From positions 11,356,131 to 11,420,130 of the forward strand of contig OZ059894.1 of assembly GCA_964057225.1 (NCBI GenBank): a DNA stretch of 64,000 nucleotides, in the 5' to 3' direction. The stretch is from Auanema rhodensis (taxonomy: Eukaryota; Nematoda; Chromadorea; Rhabditida; Rhabditidae). A program made the translations under genes and the position numbers. The notes beneath the pieces are model-generated. The model was not told the DNA's origin and did no database searches. It saw only the letters and a list, made by a program, of their open reading frames with translations. Below, one piece after another: positions 22,497-33,786 of the stretch (positions are counted from its first letter, which is position 1; every line of letters begins with the position of its first letter).

Positions 22497-22614
22497 GCTT
22501 ACGACACCCGGGATTCCCAAGCCGTCTCCGATCCAAGTACTAACCGGGCCCAACGTTGCTTGACTTGCCAGATCGGACGGGATGGCGTACTTTCAACGTG
22601 GTATGGTCGTAAGC
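22497..22614 (-). rRNA. 5S rRNA
   Basis: First 5S copy of unit 8; standard sequence. Confidence 0.96.
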
Positions 22615-22856
22615 AATGTTATATTCTTCATTATCAGTTATATCACTCTAAATCTTGTTGTTAATAGTTAGGACCACAAAGAAAACAACAGGAACAGTAA
22701 CAAATGAAATGCCCAAACTTTACAGTGTTCGAGTTATTTACAGTATCTAAGACTACCTCTGTCGTGTTATTAGAGCAAACATTCGATTAACAACAACTTT
22801 TTTTTAGTTATCAAAGCTTTTTTATTTCTTCAAAAAATTTCAAATAAAATATAAAA

Positions 22857-22974
22857 GCTTACGACACCCGGGATTCCCAAGCCGTCTCCGATCCAAGTAC
22901 TAACCGGGCCCAACGTTGCTTGACTTGCCAGATCGGACGGGATGGCGTACTTTCAACGTGGTATGGTCGTAAGC
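22857..22974 (-). rRNA. 5S rRNA
   Basis: Second 5S copy of unit 8; standard sequence. Confidence 0.96.
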
Positions 22975-23116
22975 AATGTCATATTCTTCATTATCAGTTA
23001 TATCACTCTAAATCTTGTTGTTAATAGATACGACCACAAAGAAAACAACAGGAACAGTAACAATAACAAAAAAAATTTTTTTTTCACCTATGTGTCTAAA
23101 GGTTAGCCATGTATCC

Positions 23117-23156
<40 letters not shown>

Positions 23157-24333
23157 ACAGTAAAAAGTCCAATCAAGAGAGAAATTTTTTCAACACATAG
23201 TTGTTTTTTTTTTAAATATCATTGTTTTTCCTCATAACTCGGTTTAAACTCGTTCTAACCCGTTGAAATACGTCTAGAAAGTCTTTATAACATGCATATG
23301 TATGATAGAACTTCATATTTATTGTAATAGAAAATTTTATTTTCAGACGTCTTGGTTAACAATGATATGTTTTACCCCCTTATAATTTTTATCATAATGT
23401 TCCTTATACGGAACGCTCAATGAAACTTGCTTCCAGAAAAATTTCTTTCTATTTTTTCTTCATATGTACGTAGATACTATAGAGAACTATGATAGAAAAC
23501 TTTAACATTCACGAAATCATCATTTCTCATTACGCTACGGAGGTTTAAAAAGCTGTGTTTTACCTTATAATAGACCGGAAAACCCTTGTGTTAAAACTGG
23601 ACCGTTTTTACACATATAAAAATGTCCCGTATTCGGGACCCTAATGTAACTTTTGATTCCCTATATTTTTTTTCATGAAATTTACAATCTACTGTAGAAA
23701 GAAGAATTATTTTTATAAAAACTGTAAATTTTTGAAAAATGAAAACAAAACGAAAACAAAAACAACTTTTTTTTGAACATTTTCTCACACAAGGGTCCCC
23801 CCTTACCTACTTTTTTTCTCATTACTCGTTTCAACCTCATCCGATCACTCTGCAAACATGTTTAATCGTTCTAACTTGTTGAAATACGTCTTAAAAGTCT
23901 AAACAACATGCATATGCATAATAGAAACCACCCGAATAGGCCCCCACGCACTAAACGAGATATATACATTACCAGTATAGTAATAGAACACATATTGAAG
24001 ATTAATTCGATAAGAACAATTTATTGACGTAGAGAATGTTTGTTCCGAAAAACTACAATATTAAACTATAAAAGTAACAAAAGCGTAGAGGCAGCAAAGA
24101 CATGAATAAACATAAATGTAAATACAGAATTACCAGGTAGTACATAAGTATGACAAAAAATTATAAGAAAGCCATGAAAATAGAAGGTTTGTGAACAAAT
24201 GAGAGGTACATCTTTGATCGTATAGTCATTTCTAAACCGTTCGTATGCTGCAGCATCGTCATAAGCGTCACTCAAGTTGAATTTCCATGTGTACTACACG
24301 ATTTTCATTCTTATTGTTACATTCTTTCCCTGA

Positions 24334-24522
24334 GGGAATGGGCCGTTCCCGCCAGCAGTGCAAGAGCGGGTCGACCCGTGAGGTGGAGCTAGCAAGCCAG
24401 CATCTACCTCAAGTCTCAAAAATCGGTTAACCTTATTGTGAACCAATGGAACACATATCGAAGGTTAATTCGATAAGAACGATTACTACACTTTGATCTT
24501 AGCCAAAAGGCCGAGAAGCGAT
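24334..24522 (-). ncRNA. U2 snRNA
   Basis: Whole copy of unit 9, same as the reference by eye. Confidence 0.94.
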
Positions 24523-24965
24523 ACAGCATAGCCATGAGTATCAAAGACATCAAGCAAATGTATCGTACTTGTTACGAGTGCACTCTCTCATTTGAATATA
24601 AAAGTGTGGTTTGACAATCTTGACTGTACAGGTCATAAATGGCTCATATAAACTGTGGATTTACTCAACTTTTGGACTTATTTTTTTCTTATTCGAAGCG
24701 CTGCACTTTTTTCTATTCTTTTTATTCAAATACTTGTATATAGTTTTATATGTACGGTTGCAAAGTTTCCGAATATTTTATATATTTTTATACAATAATT
24801 AGGAGAAGGTTAATACAATGAAATCTCCCAACTTTACAGTGTTTGTATTGCTTACAGTATCTAGAACAACCACTCTTGTAATATTAGAGCACATATCAAT
24901 CAACAACTTTTTCTAGTTATCAAAGCTTTTTTATTTCTTCAAGATATTTCAAATAAAATATAAAA

Positions 24966-25083
24966 GCTTACGACACCCGGGATTCCCAAGCCGTCTCCGA
25001 TCCAAGTACTAACCGGGCCCAACGTTGCTTGACTTGCCAGATCGGACGGGATGGCGTACTTTCAACGTGGTATGGTCGTAAGC
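24966..25083 (-). rRNA. 5S rRNA
   Basis: First 5S copy of unit 9; standard sequence. Confidence 0.96.
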
Positions 25084-25325
25084 AATGTTATATTCTTCAT
25101 TATCAGTTATATCACTCTAAATCTTGTTGTTAATAGTTAGGACCACAAAGAAAACAACAGGAACAGTAACAAATGAAATGCCCAAACTTTACAGTGTTCG
25201 AGTTATTTACAGTATCTAAGACTACCTCTGTCGTGTTATTAGAGCAAACATTCGATTAACAACAACTTTTTTTTAGTTATCAAAGCTTTTTTATTTCTTC
25301 AAAAAATTTCAAATAAAATATAAAA

Positions 25326-25443
25326 GCTTACGACACCCGGGATTCCCAAGCCGTCTCCGATCCAAGTACTAACCGGGCCCAACGTTGCTTGACTTGCCAG
25401 ATCGGACGGGATGGCGTACTTTCAACGTGGTATGGTCGTAAGC
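25326..25443 (-). rRNA. 5S rRNA
   Basis: Second 5S copy of unit 9; standard sequence. Confidence 0.96.
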
Positions 25444-25585
25444 AATGTCATATTCTTCATTATCAGTTATATCACTCTAAATCTTGTTGTTAATAGATAC
25501 GACCACAAAGAAAACAACAGGAACAGTAACAATAACAAAAAAAATTTTTTTTTCACCTATGTGTCTAAAGGTTAGCCATGTATCC

Positions 25586-25669
<84 letters not shown>

Positions 25670-26846
25670 ACAGTAAAAAGTCCAATCAAGAGAGAAATTT
25701 TTTCAACACATAGTTGTTTTTTTTTTAAATATCATTGTTTTTCCTCATAACTCGGTTTAAACTCGTTCTAACCCGTTGAAATACGTCTAGAAAGTCTTTA
25801 TAACATGCATATGTATGATAGAACTTCATATTTATTGTAATAGAAAATTTTATTTTCAGACGTCTTGGTTAACAATGATATGTTTTACCCCCTTATAATT
25901 TTTATCATAATGTTCCTTATACGGAACGCTCAATGAAACTTGCTTCCAGAAAAATTTCTTTCTACTTTTTCTTCATATGTACGTAGATACTATAGAGAAC
26001 TATGATAGAAAACTTTAACATTCACGAAATCATCATTTCTCATTACGCTACGGAGGTTTAAAAAGCTGTGTTTTACCTTATAATAGACCGGAAAACCCTT
26101 GTGTTAAAACTGGACCGTTTTTACACATATAAAAATGTCCCGTATTCGGGACCCTAATGTAACTTTTGATTCCCTATATTTTTTTTCATGAAATTTACAA
26201 TCTACTGTAGAAAGAAGAATTATTTTTATAAAAACTGTAAATTTTTGAAAAATGAAAACAAAACGAAAACAAAAACAACTTTTTTTTGAACATTTTCTCA
26301 CACAAGGGTCCCCCCTTACCTACTTTTTTTCTCATTACTCGTTTCAACCTCATCCGATCACTCTGCAAACATGTTTAATCGTTCTAACTTGTTGAAATAC
26401 GTCTTAAAAGTCTAAACAACATGCATATGCATAATAGAAACCACCCGAATAGGCCCCCACGCACTAAACGAGATATATACATTACCAGTATAGTAATAGA
26501 ACACATATTGAAGATTAATTCGATAAGAACAATTTATTGACGTAGAGAATGTTTGTTCCGAAAAACTACAATATTAAACTATAAAAGTAACAAAAGCGTA
26601 GAGGCAGCAAAGACATGAATAAACATAAATGTAAATACAGAATTACCAGGTAGTACATAAGTATGACAAAAAATTATAAGAAAGCCATGAAAATAGAAGG
26701 TTTGTGAACAAATGAGAGGTACATCTTTGATCGTATAGTCATTTCTAAACCGTTCGTATGCTGCAGCATCGTCATAAGCGTCACTCAAGTTGAATTTCCA
26801 TGTGTACTACACGATTTTCATTCTTATTGTTACATTCTTTCCCTGA

Positions 26847-27035
26847 GGGAATGGGCCGTTCCCGCCAGCAGTGCAAGAGCGGGTCGACCCGTGAGGTGGA
26901 GCTAGCAAGCCAGCATCTACCTCAAGTCTCAAAAATCGGTTAACCTTATTGTGAACCAATGGAACACATATCGAAGGTTAATTCGATAAGAACGATTACT
27001 ACACTTTGATCTTAGCCAAAAGGCCGAGAAGCGAT
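26847..27035 (-). ncRNA. U2 snRNA
   Basis: Whole copy of unit 10, same as the reference by eye. Confidence 0.94.
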
Positions 27036-27478
27036 ACAGCATAGCCATGAGTATCAAAGACATCAAGCAAATGTATCGTACTTGTTACGAGTGCACTCTC
27101 TCATTTGAATATAAAAGTGTGGTTTGACAATCTTGACTGTACAGGTCATAAATGGCTCATATAAACTGTGGATTTACTCAACTTTTGGACTTATTTTTTT
27201 CTTATTCGAAGCGCTGCACTTTTTTCTATTCTTTTTATTCAAATACTTGTATATAGTTTTATATGTACGGTTGCAAAGTTTCCGAATATTTTATATATTT
27301 TTATACAATAATTAGGAGAAGGTTAATACAATGAAATCTCCCAACTTTACAGTGTTTGTATTGCTTACAGTATCTAGAACAACCACTCTTGTAATATTAG
27401 AGCACATATCAATCAACAACTTTTTCTAGTTATCAAAGCTTTTTTATTTCTTCAAGATATTTCAAATAAAATATAAAA

Positions 27479-27596
27479 GCTTACGACACCCGGGATTCCC
27501 AAGCCGTCTCCGATCCAAGTACTAACCGGGCCCAACGTTGCTTGACTTGCCAGATCGGACGGGATGGCGTACTTTCAACGTGGTATGGTCGTAAGC
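27479..27596 (-). rRNA. 5S rRNA (only copy in this unit)
   Basis: The left flank is that of a first copy and the right flank that of a second copy, so this gene is the fusion product expected from deletion between the two modules. Confidence 0.96.
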
Positions 27597-27737
27597 AATG
27601 TCATATTCTTCATTATCAGTTATATCATCTAAATCTTGTTGTTAATAGATACGACCACAAAGAAAACAACAGGAACAGTAACAATAACAAAAAAAATTTT
27701 TTTTTCACCTATGTGTCTAAAGGTTAGCCATGTATCC

Positions 27738-27777
<40 letters not shown>

Positions 27778-29047
27778 ACAGTAAAAAGTCCAATCAAGAG
27801 AGAAATTTTTTCAACACATAGTTGTTTTTTTTTTAAATATCATTGTTTTTCCTCATAACTCGGTTTAAACTCGTTCTAACCCGTTGAAATACGTCTAGAA
27901 AGTCTTTATAACATGCATATGTATGATAGAACTTCATATTTATTGTAATAGAAAATTTTATTTTCAGACGTCTTGGTTAACAATGATATGTTTTACCCCC
28001 TTATAATTTTTATCATAATGTTCCTTATACGGAACGCTCAATGAAACTTGCTTCCAGAAAAATTTCTTTCTATTTTTTCTTCATATGTACGTAGATACTA
28101 TAGAGAACTATGATAGAAAACTTTAACATTCACGAAATCATCATTTCTCATTACGCTACGGAGGTTTAAAAAGCTGTGTTTTACCTTATAATAGACCGGA
28201 AAACCCTTGTGTTAAAACTGGACCGTTTTTACACATATAAAAATGTCCCGTATTCGGGACCCTAATGTAACTTTTGATTCCCTATATTTTTTTTCATGAA
28301 ATTTACAATCTACTGTAGAAAGAAGAATTATTTTTATAAAAACTGTAAATTTTTGAAAAATGAAAACAAAACGAAAACAAAAACAACTTTTTTTTGAACA
28401 TTTTCTCACACAAGGGTCCCCCCTTACCTACTTTTTTTCTCATTACTCGTTTCAACCTCATCCGATCACTCTGCAAACATGTTTAATCGTTCTAACTTGT
28501 TGAAATACGTCTTAAAAGTCTAAACAACATGCATATGCATAATAGAAACCACCCGAATAGGCCCCCACGCACTAAACGAGATATATACATTACCAGTATA
28601 GTAATAGAACACATATTGAAGATTAATTCGATAAGAACAATTTATTGACGTAGAGAATGTTTGTTCCGAAAAACTACAATATTAAACTATAAAAGTAACA
28701 AAAGCGTAGAGGCAGCAAAGACATGAATAAACATAAATGTAAATACAGAATTACCAGGTAGTACATAAGTATGACAAAAAATTATAAGAAAGCCATGAAA
28801 ATAGAAGGTTTGTGAACAAATGAGAGGTACATCTTTGATCGTATAGTCATTTCTAAACCGTTCGTATGCTGCAGCATCGTCATAAGCGTCACTCAAGTTG
28901 AATTTCCATGTGTACTACACGATTTTCATTCTTATTGTTACATTCTTTCCCTGAGGGAATGGGCCGTTCCCGCCAGCAGTGCAAGAGCGGGTCGACCCGT
29001 GAGGTGGAGCTAGCAAGCCAGCATCTACCTCAAGTCTCAAAAATCGG

Positions 29048-29106
29048 TTAACCTTATTGTGAACCAATGGAACACATATCGAAGGTTAATTCGATAAGAA
29101 CGATTA
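29048..29106. repeat. LINE target site duplication, left copy
   Basis: 59 bp, U2 nt 38-96, identical to 32817-32875. Confidence 0.92.
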
Positions 29107-29485
29107 ATGGTTTATTGAATAACTAATGTTATGATACAATAAATAACCAATAAAAAAGAGCCCAGAATCGGGGAGACGGTATTACCAGTACAACTTAAAA
29201 CAGCAAGTAATTAAAAAGTACATAATAAGACACATTGCCAACAGAGGCTAAAACGACTCAAGAGTCGGGGGAGTGGGTTAAAAAAAAATGAACAAAAAAA
29301 ATGAATATTAAAGCAGAACAATGAGAAATCAAGTGCCGCTATGATCAAACAATTTGAGTGCCTACGGCAATGATGTTAAAAATAAACAACAAAATACATG
29401 TACCAATGAAGGTCAGAAAGAAAGAAACAAAAGACAAAATAAGTAATACAAAAAGTAAATACATTACAATCAAATCACAAACAAG
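29107..29485 (-). other. LINE 3' UTR
   Basis: Noncoding, A/T-rich, with homopolymer runs near 29281-29300. The last 20 or so bases resemble the tail of the 787-bp element. CAATAAA lies about 5 bases from the end. There is no poly(A) tail; the element ends directly on U2 sequence after a short CCAT. Confidence 0.75.
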
Positions 29486-32400
29486 TCAATTGATAATTTC
29501 TTCTTCATATTGCCTTACACCAGAAACATGTTCCACGTAGATATTCCTGGCCCACTTGATGGTATCGGCGACGACGAGCTTCTCCATTAGCCGGTTGTAG
29601 TGGCTGCTGATCTTGAGTGATCGGAGGGCTTGTCCGTTGAGCGGGTCCATAGTTCCAAGCATTCCTACGACATACGCTTCTACACTAGTCTTATAACCAA
29701 GACATTGGTATTGGCTGGCTATGTCAGCATATTTCCTCTCCTTTATCATACGCGCGGCTATCATGGCTTGACGGCGGTTTTCATAGCTCACTGTAACATC
29801 AACGATACTACAGTGTTTTGCGTCATGATCGACCACTACTATGTCAGGTCGGAGTGTACTATTAATGCCAGGAAGAGGCTGGTTAGTGTAAACTTCTCCG
29901 TTTTTAGGCTCTGGCAGGGCTTTGATAAGACGGTCCACGATGTTGTTGTGGCGGAGTTGGATTGCTCTCGTGTGAGAGTGGCAGTGTCCAAGAACATGTG
30001 CAGCAGTTTCGTTGGAGTAACTACACCTGCGGCACTGTTTGTTTCCTTCTCCGTGTCTTCTACAGCCATTGAGCTGGAGAGTATTGAGTCGAGCCTTGTG
30101 GATGAATCGCCAATCAGCAAACCGTATGAAATCTCCCTTCGCCATAAAGTGATTGGACGCTTTGTTGAGCATTGTGACATCAAAGACTTTCCCTTGATCC
30201 GGTTTTTGAAGAAGGATCCGAAGGTCTTTCAGCCATAATGCACGTCGCAGGCTTCTGTGGCATAGTGAAGGTGTTAACAGTTGGTTGTTTAGATTGAGTT
30301 CTAAACCACTTTCGAGGCATGTCCAGTTAGCGTTGATGAGTTTCTTGAGTTGACGCATCGCTACTCTTACTCTAGTCCAGATGGAGGAAACATCAGATGT
30401 TTCGGTGTCGAAAATGCCATCAACGGAACCGTTGTAATATGCAGCTGTCTCATCGTTACTGGCTTGACGTTTAATCCTTTTTGATGCTACTTTTTTTGAG
30501 TCTTGATGCGCAATATCAGCTACTACAAGATCAGATGACTTCAAAAGTTGGTAGGCATGAGTGACTTCACAGACGTCTGACAGGTGTTGGAGTCGAGAGA
30601 GACCAAGTCCGCCGTAGTTAGTTGGCAGGTAGATTGGTTCAGCACTGGCGTTTGGAGGATAGTGCATCCATCTACGGGCACAGCGTTTGAGTTCTTTGTC
30701 AAAGGCGACTAGTTTACTCTTTGGGACGTGGCCATTCGTCATATGAAAATTAAGGCAGGGCATCAGGAAGGTGCGTACTGCGTCAGCTTTCTGCCATTCA
30801 GCAAGTAAGGATTTGTCAATTTTTTCCAAGTGTTGACTCATAATATTCACTGTTGGAACCGCAGACTTATGTAAATGCATTCCAGTAGGGATTCCCAGGT
30901 GGGAGTAGCTGTCAAATTTGCTAAGAGCGGGTAGAGAGGAGCTCTGTAGCATGTATGAGGCTGTTGATATTTTCCCTTTGTCGATCGTCAAGGTGGCGCA
31001 TTTCGCTGGTTTGAAGGTCAAGCCTGTGAAATTAGCCGCATTTGATGCTGCGTCCAACATTTTCTGTAGATCTTCTGATGATGAGGAGACCAGGGCAAGG
31101 TCATCGGCGTACGCTAGCACAGCGATGTTGTGGTTGTGTAGCTTATAGCCTGTAGAGGTTTCCAAGATGGTTTTAATTAGAGGTTCAATGGCAAGGTTGA
31201 ACAGGATCGGAGATAGTGGGGATCCTTGTAACACACCTGCGTGAACTGGAATGGTCGAAGTGAGTCCGGAGCCTGTCTGGATTCTTGTAGAGGCATCTGT
31301 GTATAGAGCTCGTACTCGGGATATTGAGGCTTCAGCCATTCCTGACCATCTTAGAACGTCTAGCAGAGTTTCGTGTGGCAGCGATCCAAAAGCGTTTGCG
31401 AGATCAAGCCAAGCAATTGCAATTTTCTCACGTTTACGTTTAGCGTCCGCAATGGTACTTTGCAACATAAAGTTGTGTTCCATGCATCCAGCTTTGGCCA
31501 CAAAGCCCTTTTGGGAGGGAGAAAGTCTTTTTTCTGCTCTTGCCCATGTTAGCAGTCGATGCGTAAGACAAGCTGAGTACGTCTTACCAATTGTGCACGA
31601 AAGTGCTATTGGTCGCCAGTTGTTAATGTCAGCTTTATCACCTTTCTTATGGATGAGGACGGTGGTCGACTCTTTCCAGGAAAAAGGGATGTGTCCTAGC
31701 TTGTGTACGGTGTTAAATATCGCTGCTAATATGTGACCTCCTTGGTCAAATTTCTTCCAGTGCGAGTATCGAAGTCCATCAGCTCCTGGAGCCGTATCGC
31801 TGCAACGTCGTATGCGTTCCCAGACTTCCAAAGGGGTGAAAACACCTTCTAGTGGGTCGGTACTAGCTGGCAAATCCGGTCTGGTGACTGTGATGGGGAG
31901 GGCTGGGCCTTGACTGCTGTGAACAGAAAGGAAGTGTTTTTCAACCTCTGCAGATGGTATGGTGCAGGTTTCACTTTGTTCTCCGAGCAGTTGTCGAAAG
32001 GCTTTCTTCTTGTTGGCCCTCCAAAGCTTCTGGAGCTTCATCGCCTGGGTTTTTTGGTCTTCCTCAGGTTGTGTGTGTGGTCGGCGCCTTTGTCGGAAGT
32101 TGGGAACTTTGATCATAATGTCAAGAGACTTTCTGATTGTGTCTACCAACTCTTCCAGGACCTGCTCGAGCTCACTTTTGCACACTACCTTTTTAATTCT
32201 ATCCACCCAAATATTTTCAGAGTTTCTATTCGGATCAGGGTCGGCAAAAGATGGTTCTGTACTCGGAACCCTGATCTCGTTGAATATTTCACTCTCTCGC
32301 GGAAGGGGGGAAACTTCGGCCTCTGGGGACAAGTCCAGAATTGGGGCCTCAAACAAGCGTACCGTTGATGGAGATCCTTGTTCCTGTCCACTGGATGATG

Positions 32401-32764
32401 TTTCCTCCATTGTACGCTCCTCCACGGGCGGGGTGGTCGTCCTTGTGCCTGGTGGGCGGGTGTTCCTGATCCTCCGCAATATAGGGCGGGAACTGGGCTC
32501 TCTCGGAGATAGAGGTGAGATCACCACAGTTTCCTCTATGATGCGGAGACATCCTTCAGCTTTTTTCTGATGGCTTTTAACGGCCTTCAGATTGCTGGTG
32601 AGGCCACAGGCACGGCACTCAAATTCTACTCTGACCTCATGTTCTCTCCGAAGATGGCGGACGAGACCATTGTGGTCTGAGTAGGATCGCGGAATAGGAG
32701 CGCAGATTGAACACGAAAAAGGGCTCTGAAGAGGCACCTTTAGCTTGTAAAGCCCTTGCTCCAT
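29486..32764 (-). CDS. Retrotransposon polyprotein: zinc fingers, reverse transcriptase, restriction-like endonuclease
   Basis: A 1092-residue single ORF that should bind and nick the U2 gene and copy the element RNA into it. The N-terminus has two zinc fingers: C18-C21-H37-H42, then C50-C53-H65-C72, which in R2-type proteins bind DNA near the target. Residues 80-170 are rich in Pro, Ser and Arg. The reverse transcriptase spans about 310-630: PGADG near 326, the WRPIAL block at 383-388, motif A with D454 in AWLDLANAF, GVLQGSPLSP at 510-519, and YADD with D554 and D555. A CCHC knuckle follows (C911, C914, H923, C928). The endonuclease has RPD at 972-974, D989 in VDVTV, and K1008/K1011-Y1012. 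All key residues are present. No Myb domain, protease or RNase H was recognised. The start is the first Met of the frame, 52 bp inside the element, and puts the zinc fingers at the usual distance. Confidence 0.95.
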   Translation of the reverse strand: MEQGLYKLKVPLQSPFSCSICAPIPRSYSDHNGLVRHLRREHEVRVEFECRACGLTSNLKAVKSHQKKAEGCLRIIEETVVISPLSPREPSSRPILRRIRNTRPPGTRTTTPPVEERTMEETSSSGQEQGSPSTVRLFEAPILDLSPEAEVSPLPRESEIFNEIRVPSTEPSFADPDPNRNSENIWVDRIKKVVCKSELEQVLEELVDTIRKSLDIMIKVPNFRQRRRPHTQPEEDQKTQAMKLQKLWRANKKKAFRQLLGEQSETCTIPSAEVEKHFLSVHSSQGPALPITVTRPDLPASTDPLEGVFTPLEVWERIRRCSDTAPGADGLRYSHWKKFDQGGHILAAIFNTVHKLGHIPFSWKESTTVLIHKKGDKADINNWRPIALSCTIGKTYSACLTHRLLTWARAEKRLSPSQKGFVAKAGCMEHNFMLQSTIADAKRKREKIAIAWLDLANAFGSLPHETLLDVLRWSGMAEASISRVRALYTDASTRIQTGSGLTSTIPVHAGVLQGSPLSPILFNLAIEPLIKTILETSTGYKLHNHNIAVLAYADDLALVSSSSEDLQKMLDAASNAANFTGLTFKPAKCATLTIDKGKISTASYMLQSSSLPALSKFDSYSHLGIPTGMHLHKSAVPTVNIMSQHLEKIDKSLLAEWQKADAVRTFLMPCLNFHMTNGHVPKSKLVAFDKELKRCARRWMHYPPNASAEPIYLPTNYGGLGLSRLQHLSDVCEVTHAYQLLKSSDLVVADIAHQDSKKVASKRIKRQASNDETAAYYNGSVDGIFDTETSDVSSIWTRVRVAMRQLKKLINANWTCLESGLELNLNNQLLTPSLCHRSLRRALWLKDLRILLQKPDQGKVFDVTMLNKASNHFMAKGDFIRFADWRFIHKARLNTLQLNGCRRHGEGNKQCRRCSYSNETAAHVLGHCHSHTRAIQLRHNNIVDRLIKALPEPKNGEVYTNQPLPGINSTLRPDIVVVDHDAKHCSIVDVTVSYENRRQAMIAARMIKERKYADIASQYQCLGYKTSVEAYVVGMLGTMDPLNGQALRSLKISSHYNRLMEKLVVADTIKWARNIYVEHVSGVRQYEEEIIN

Positions 32765-32816
32765 CTCTAGCAGATCTAAAGACTTACGTAGTACAGTTGC
32801 AATATCGATTTAGCCA

Positions 32817-32875
32817 TTAACCTTATTGTGAACCAATGGAACACATATCGAAGGTTAATTCGATAAGAACGATTA
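32817..32875. repeat. LINE target site duplication, right copy
   Basis: 59 bp, identical to 29048-29106. Its right end is exactly the first-strand nick position, after which U2 does not continue. Confidence 0.92.
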
Positions 32876-32889
32876 AAAATTTAAATTTT
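32876..32889. other. Palindromic filler at deletion junction
   Basis: AAAATTTAAATTTT, a perfect 14-bp palindrome between the target duplication and the spacer that resumes at 32890. It occurs nowhere else in the array and looks like filler DNA from end joining. Confidence 0.7.
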
Positions 32890-33786
32890 AAAAATTTCTT
32901 TCTATTTTTTCTTCATATGTACGTAGATACTATAGAGAACTATGATAGAAAACTTTAACATTCACGAAATCATCATTTCTCATTACGCTACGGAGGTTTA
33001 AAAAGCTGTGTTTTACCTTATAATAGACCGGAAAACCCTTGTGTTAAAACTGGACCGTTTTTACACATATAAAAATGTCCCGTATTCGGGACCCTAATGT
33101 AACTTTTGATTCCCTATATTTTTTTTCATGAAATTTACAATCTACTGTAGAAAGAAGAATTATTTTTATAAAAACTGTAAATTTTTGAAAAATGAAAACA
33201 AAACGAAAACAAAAACAACTTTTTTTTGAACATTTTCTCACACAAGGGTCCCCCCTTACCTACTTTTTTTCTCATTACTCGTTTCAACCTCATCCGATCA
33301 CTCTGCAAACATGTTTAATCGTTCTAACTTGTTGAAATACGTCTTAAAAGTCTAAACAACATGCATATGCATAATAGAAACCACCCGAATAGGCCCCCAC
33401 GCACTAAACGAGATATATACATTACCAGTATAGTAATAGAACACATATTGAAGATTAATTCGATAAGAACAATTTATTGACGTAGAGAATGTTTGTTCCG
33501 AAAAACTACAATATTAAACTATAAAAGTAACAAAAGCGTAGAGGCAGCAAAGACATGAATAAACATAAATGTAAATACAGAATTACCAGGTAGTACATAA
33601 GTATGACAAAAAATTATAAGAAAGCCATGAAAATAGAAGGTTTGTGAACAAATGAGAGGTACATCTTTGATCGTATAGTCATTTCTAAACCGTTCGTATG
33701 CTGCAGCATCGTCATAAGCGTCACTCAAGTTGAATTTCCATGTGTACTACACGATTTTCATTCTTATTGTTACATTCTTTCCCTGA

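Larger units (their letters stand above)
21865..24333 (-). repeat. Array unit 8 (2469 bp)
   Basis: Standard unit with the same TA length (35 bp) as unit 7; relic U2 piece 23982-24021. Confidence 0.95.
24334..26846 (-). repeat. Array unit 9 (2513 bp, longest TA tract)
   Basis: TA tract 79 bp (25589-25667), the longest in the window. Private t to c change at 25965. Relic U2 piece 26495-26534. Confidence 0.95.
26847..28954 (-). repeat. Array unit 10 (2108 bp, single 5S gene)
   Basis: Lacks one 360-bp 5S module and also has a 1-base deletion near 27626. TA tract 35 bp. Relic U2 piece 28603-28642. Confidence 0.95.
29107..32816 (-). mobile_element. U2 snRNA-targeted non-LTR retrotransposon, R2/NeSL type
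   Basis: A 3710-bp LINE in the same orientation as U2, flanked by a 59-bp target duplication. It has a 5' leader of only about 52 bp, one intact ORF, and a 3' UTR of about 379 bp ending in CAATAAACCAT against U2 nt 38. It is a restriction-like-endonuclease type element, so it should nick the target and prime reverse transcription from the U2 DNA. Known U2-specific lineages of this type are Keno and Utopia; which one this belongs to, or neither, cannot be settled by eye. The intact ORF and the near-identical second copy at 1-83 suggest recent activity. The very short leader may mean slight 5' truncation. Confidence 0.93.
28955..32875 (-). pseudogene. U2 snRNA gene destroyed by the LINE
   Basis: The 3' piece 28955-29106 is U2 nt 38-189. 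On the other side of the LINE only nt 38-96 remain (32817-32875) as the target duplication. Nt 1-37 are missing, so the gene has lost its 5' end and promoter. Confidence 0.92.
28955..33786 (-). repeat. Array unit 11 (4832 bp, with LINE, no 5S)
   Basis: Contains the LINE at 29107-32816 inside U2 and has lost about 1.43 kb, namely U2 nt 1-37, the U2 upstream region, both 5S genes and the TA tract. The spacer resumes at about 32890. Relic U2 piece 33435-33474. Confidence 0.95.

Noticed and set aside
29630-30238. A 202-codon plus-strand frame, and others at 31251-31736, 31910-32368 and 31959-32570
   Set aside because: All lie antisense within the LINE ORF, which has clear domains; they are shadows of its codon pattern.
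32876-32889. AAAATTTAAATTTT as the 3' tail of another element
   Set aside because: It lacks the CAATAAA tail seen in both element types; end-joining filler is simpler.
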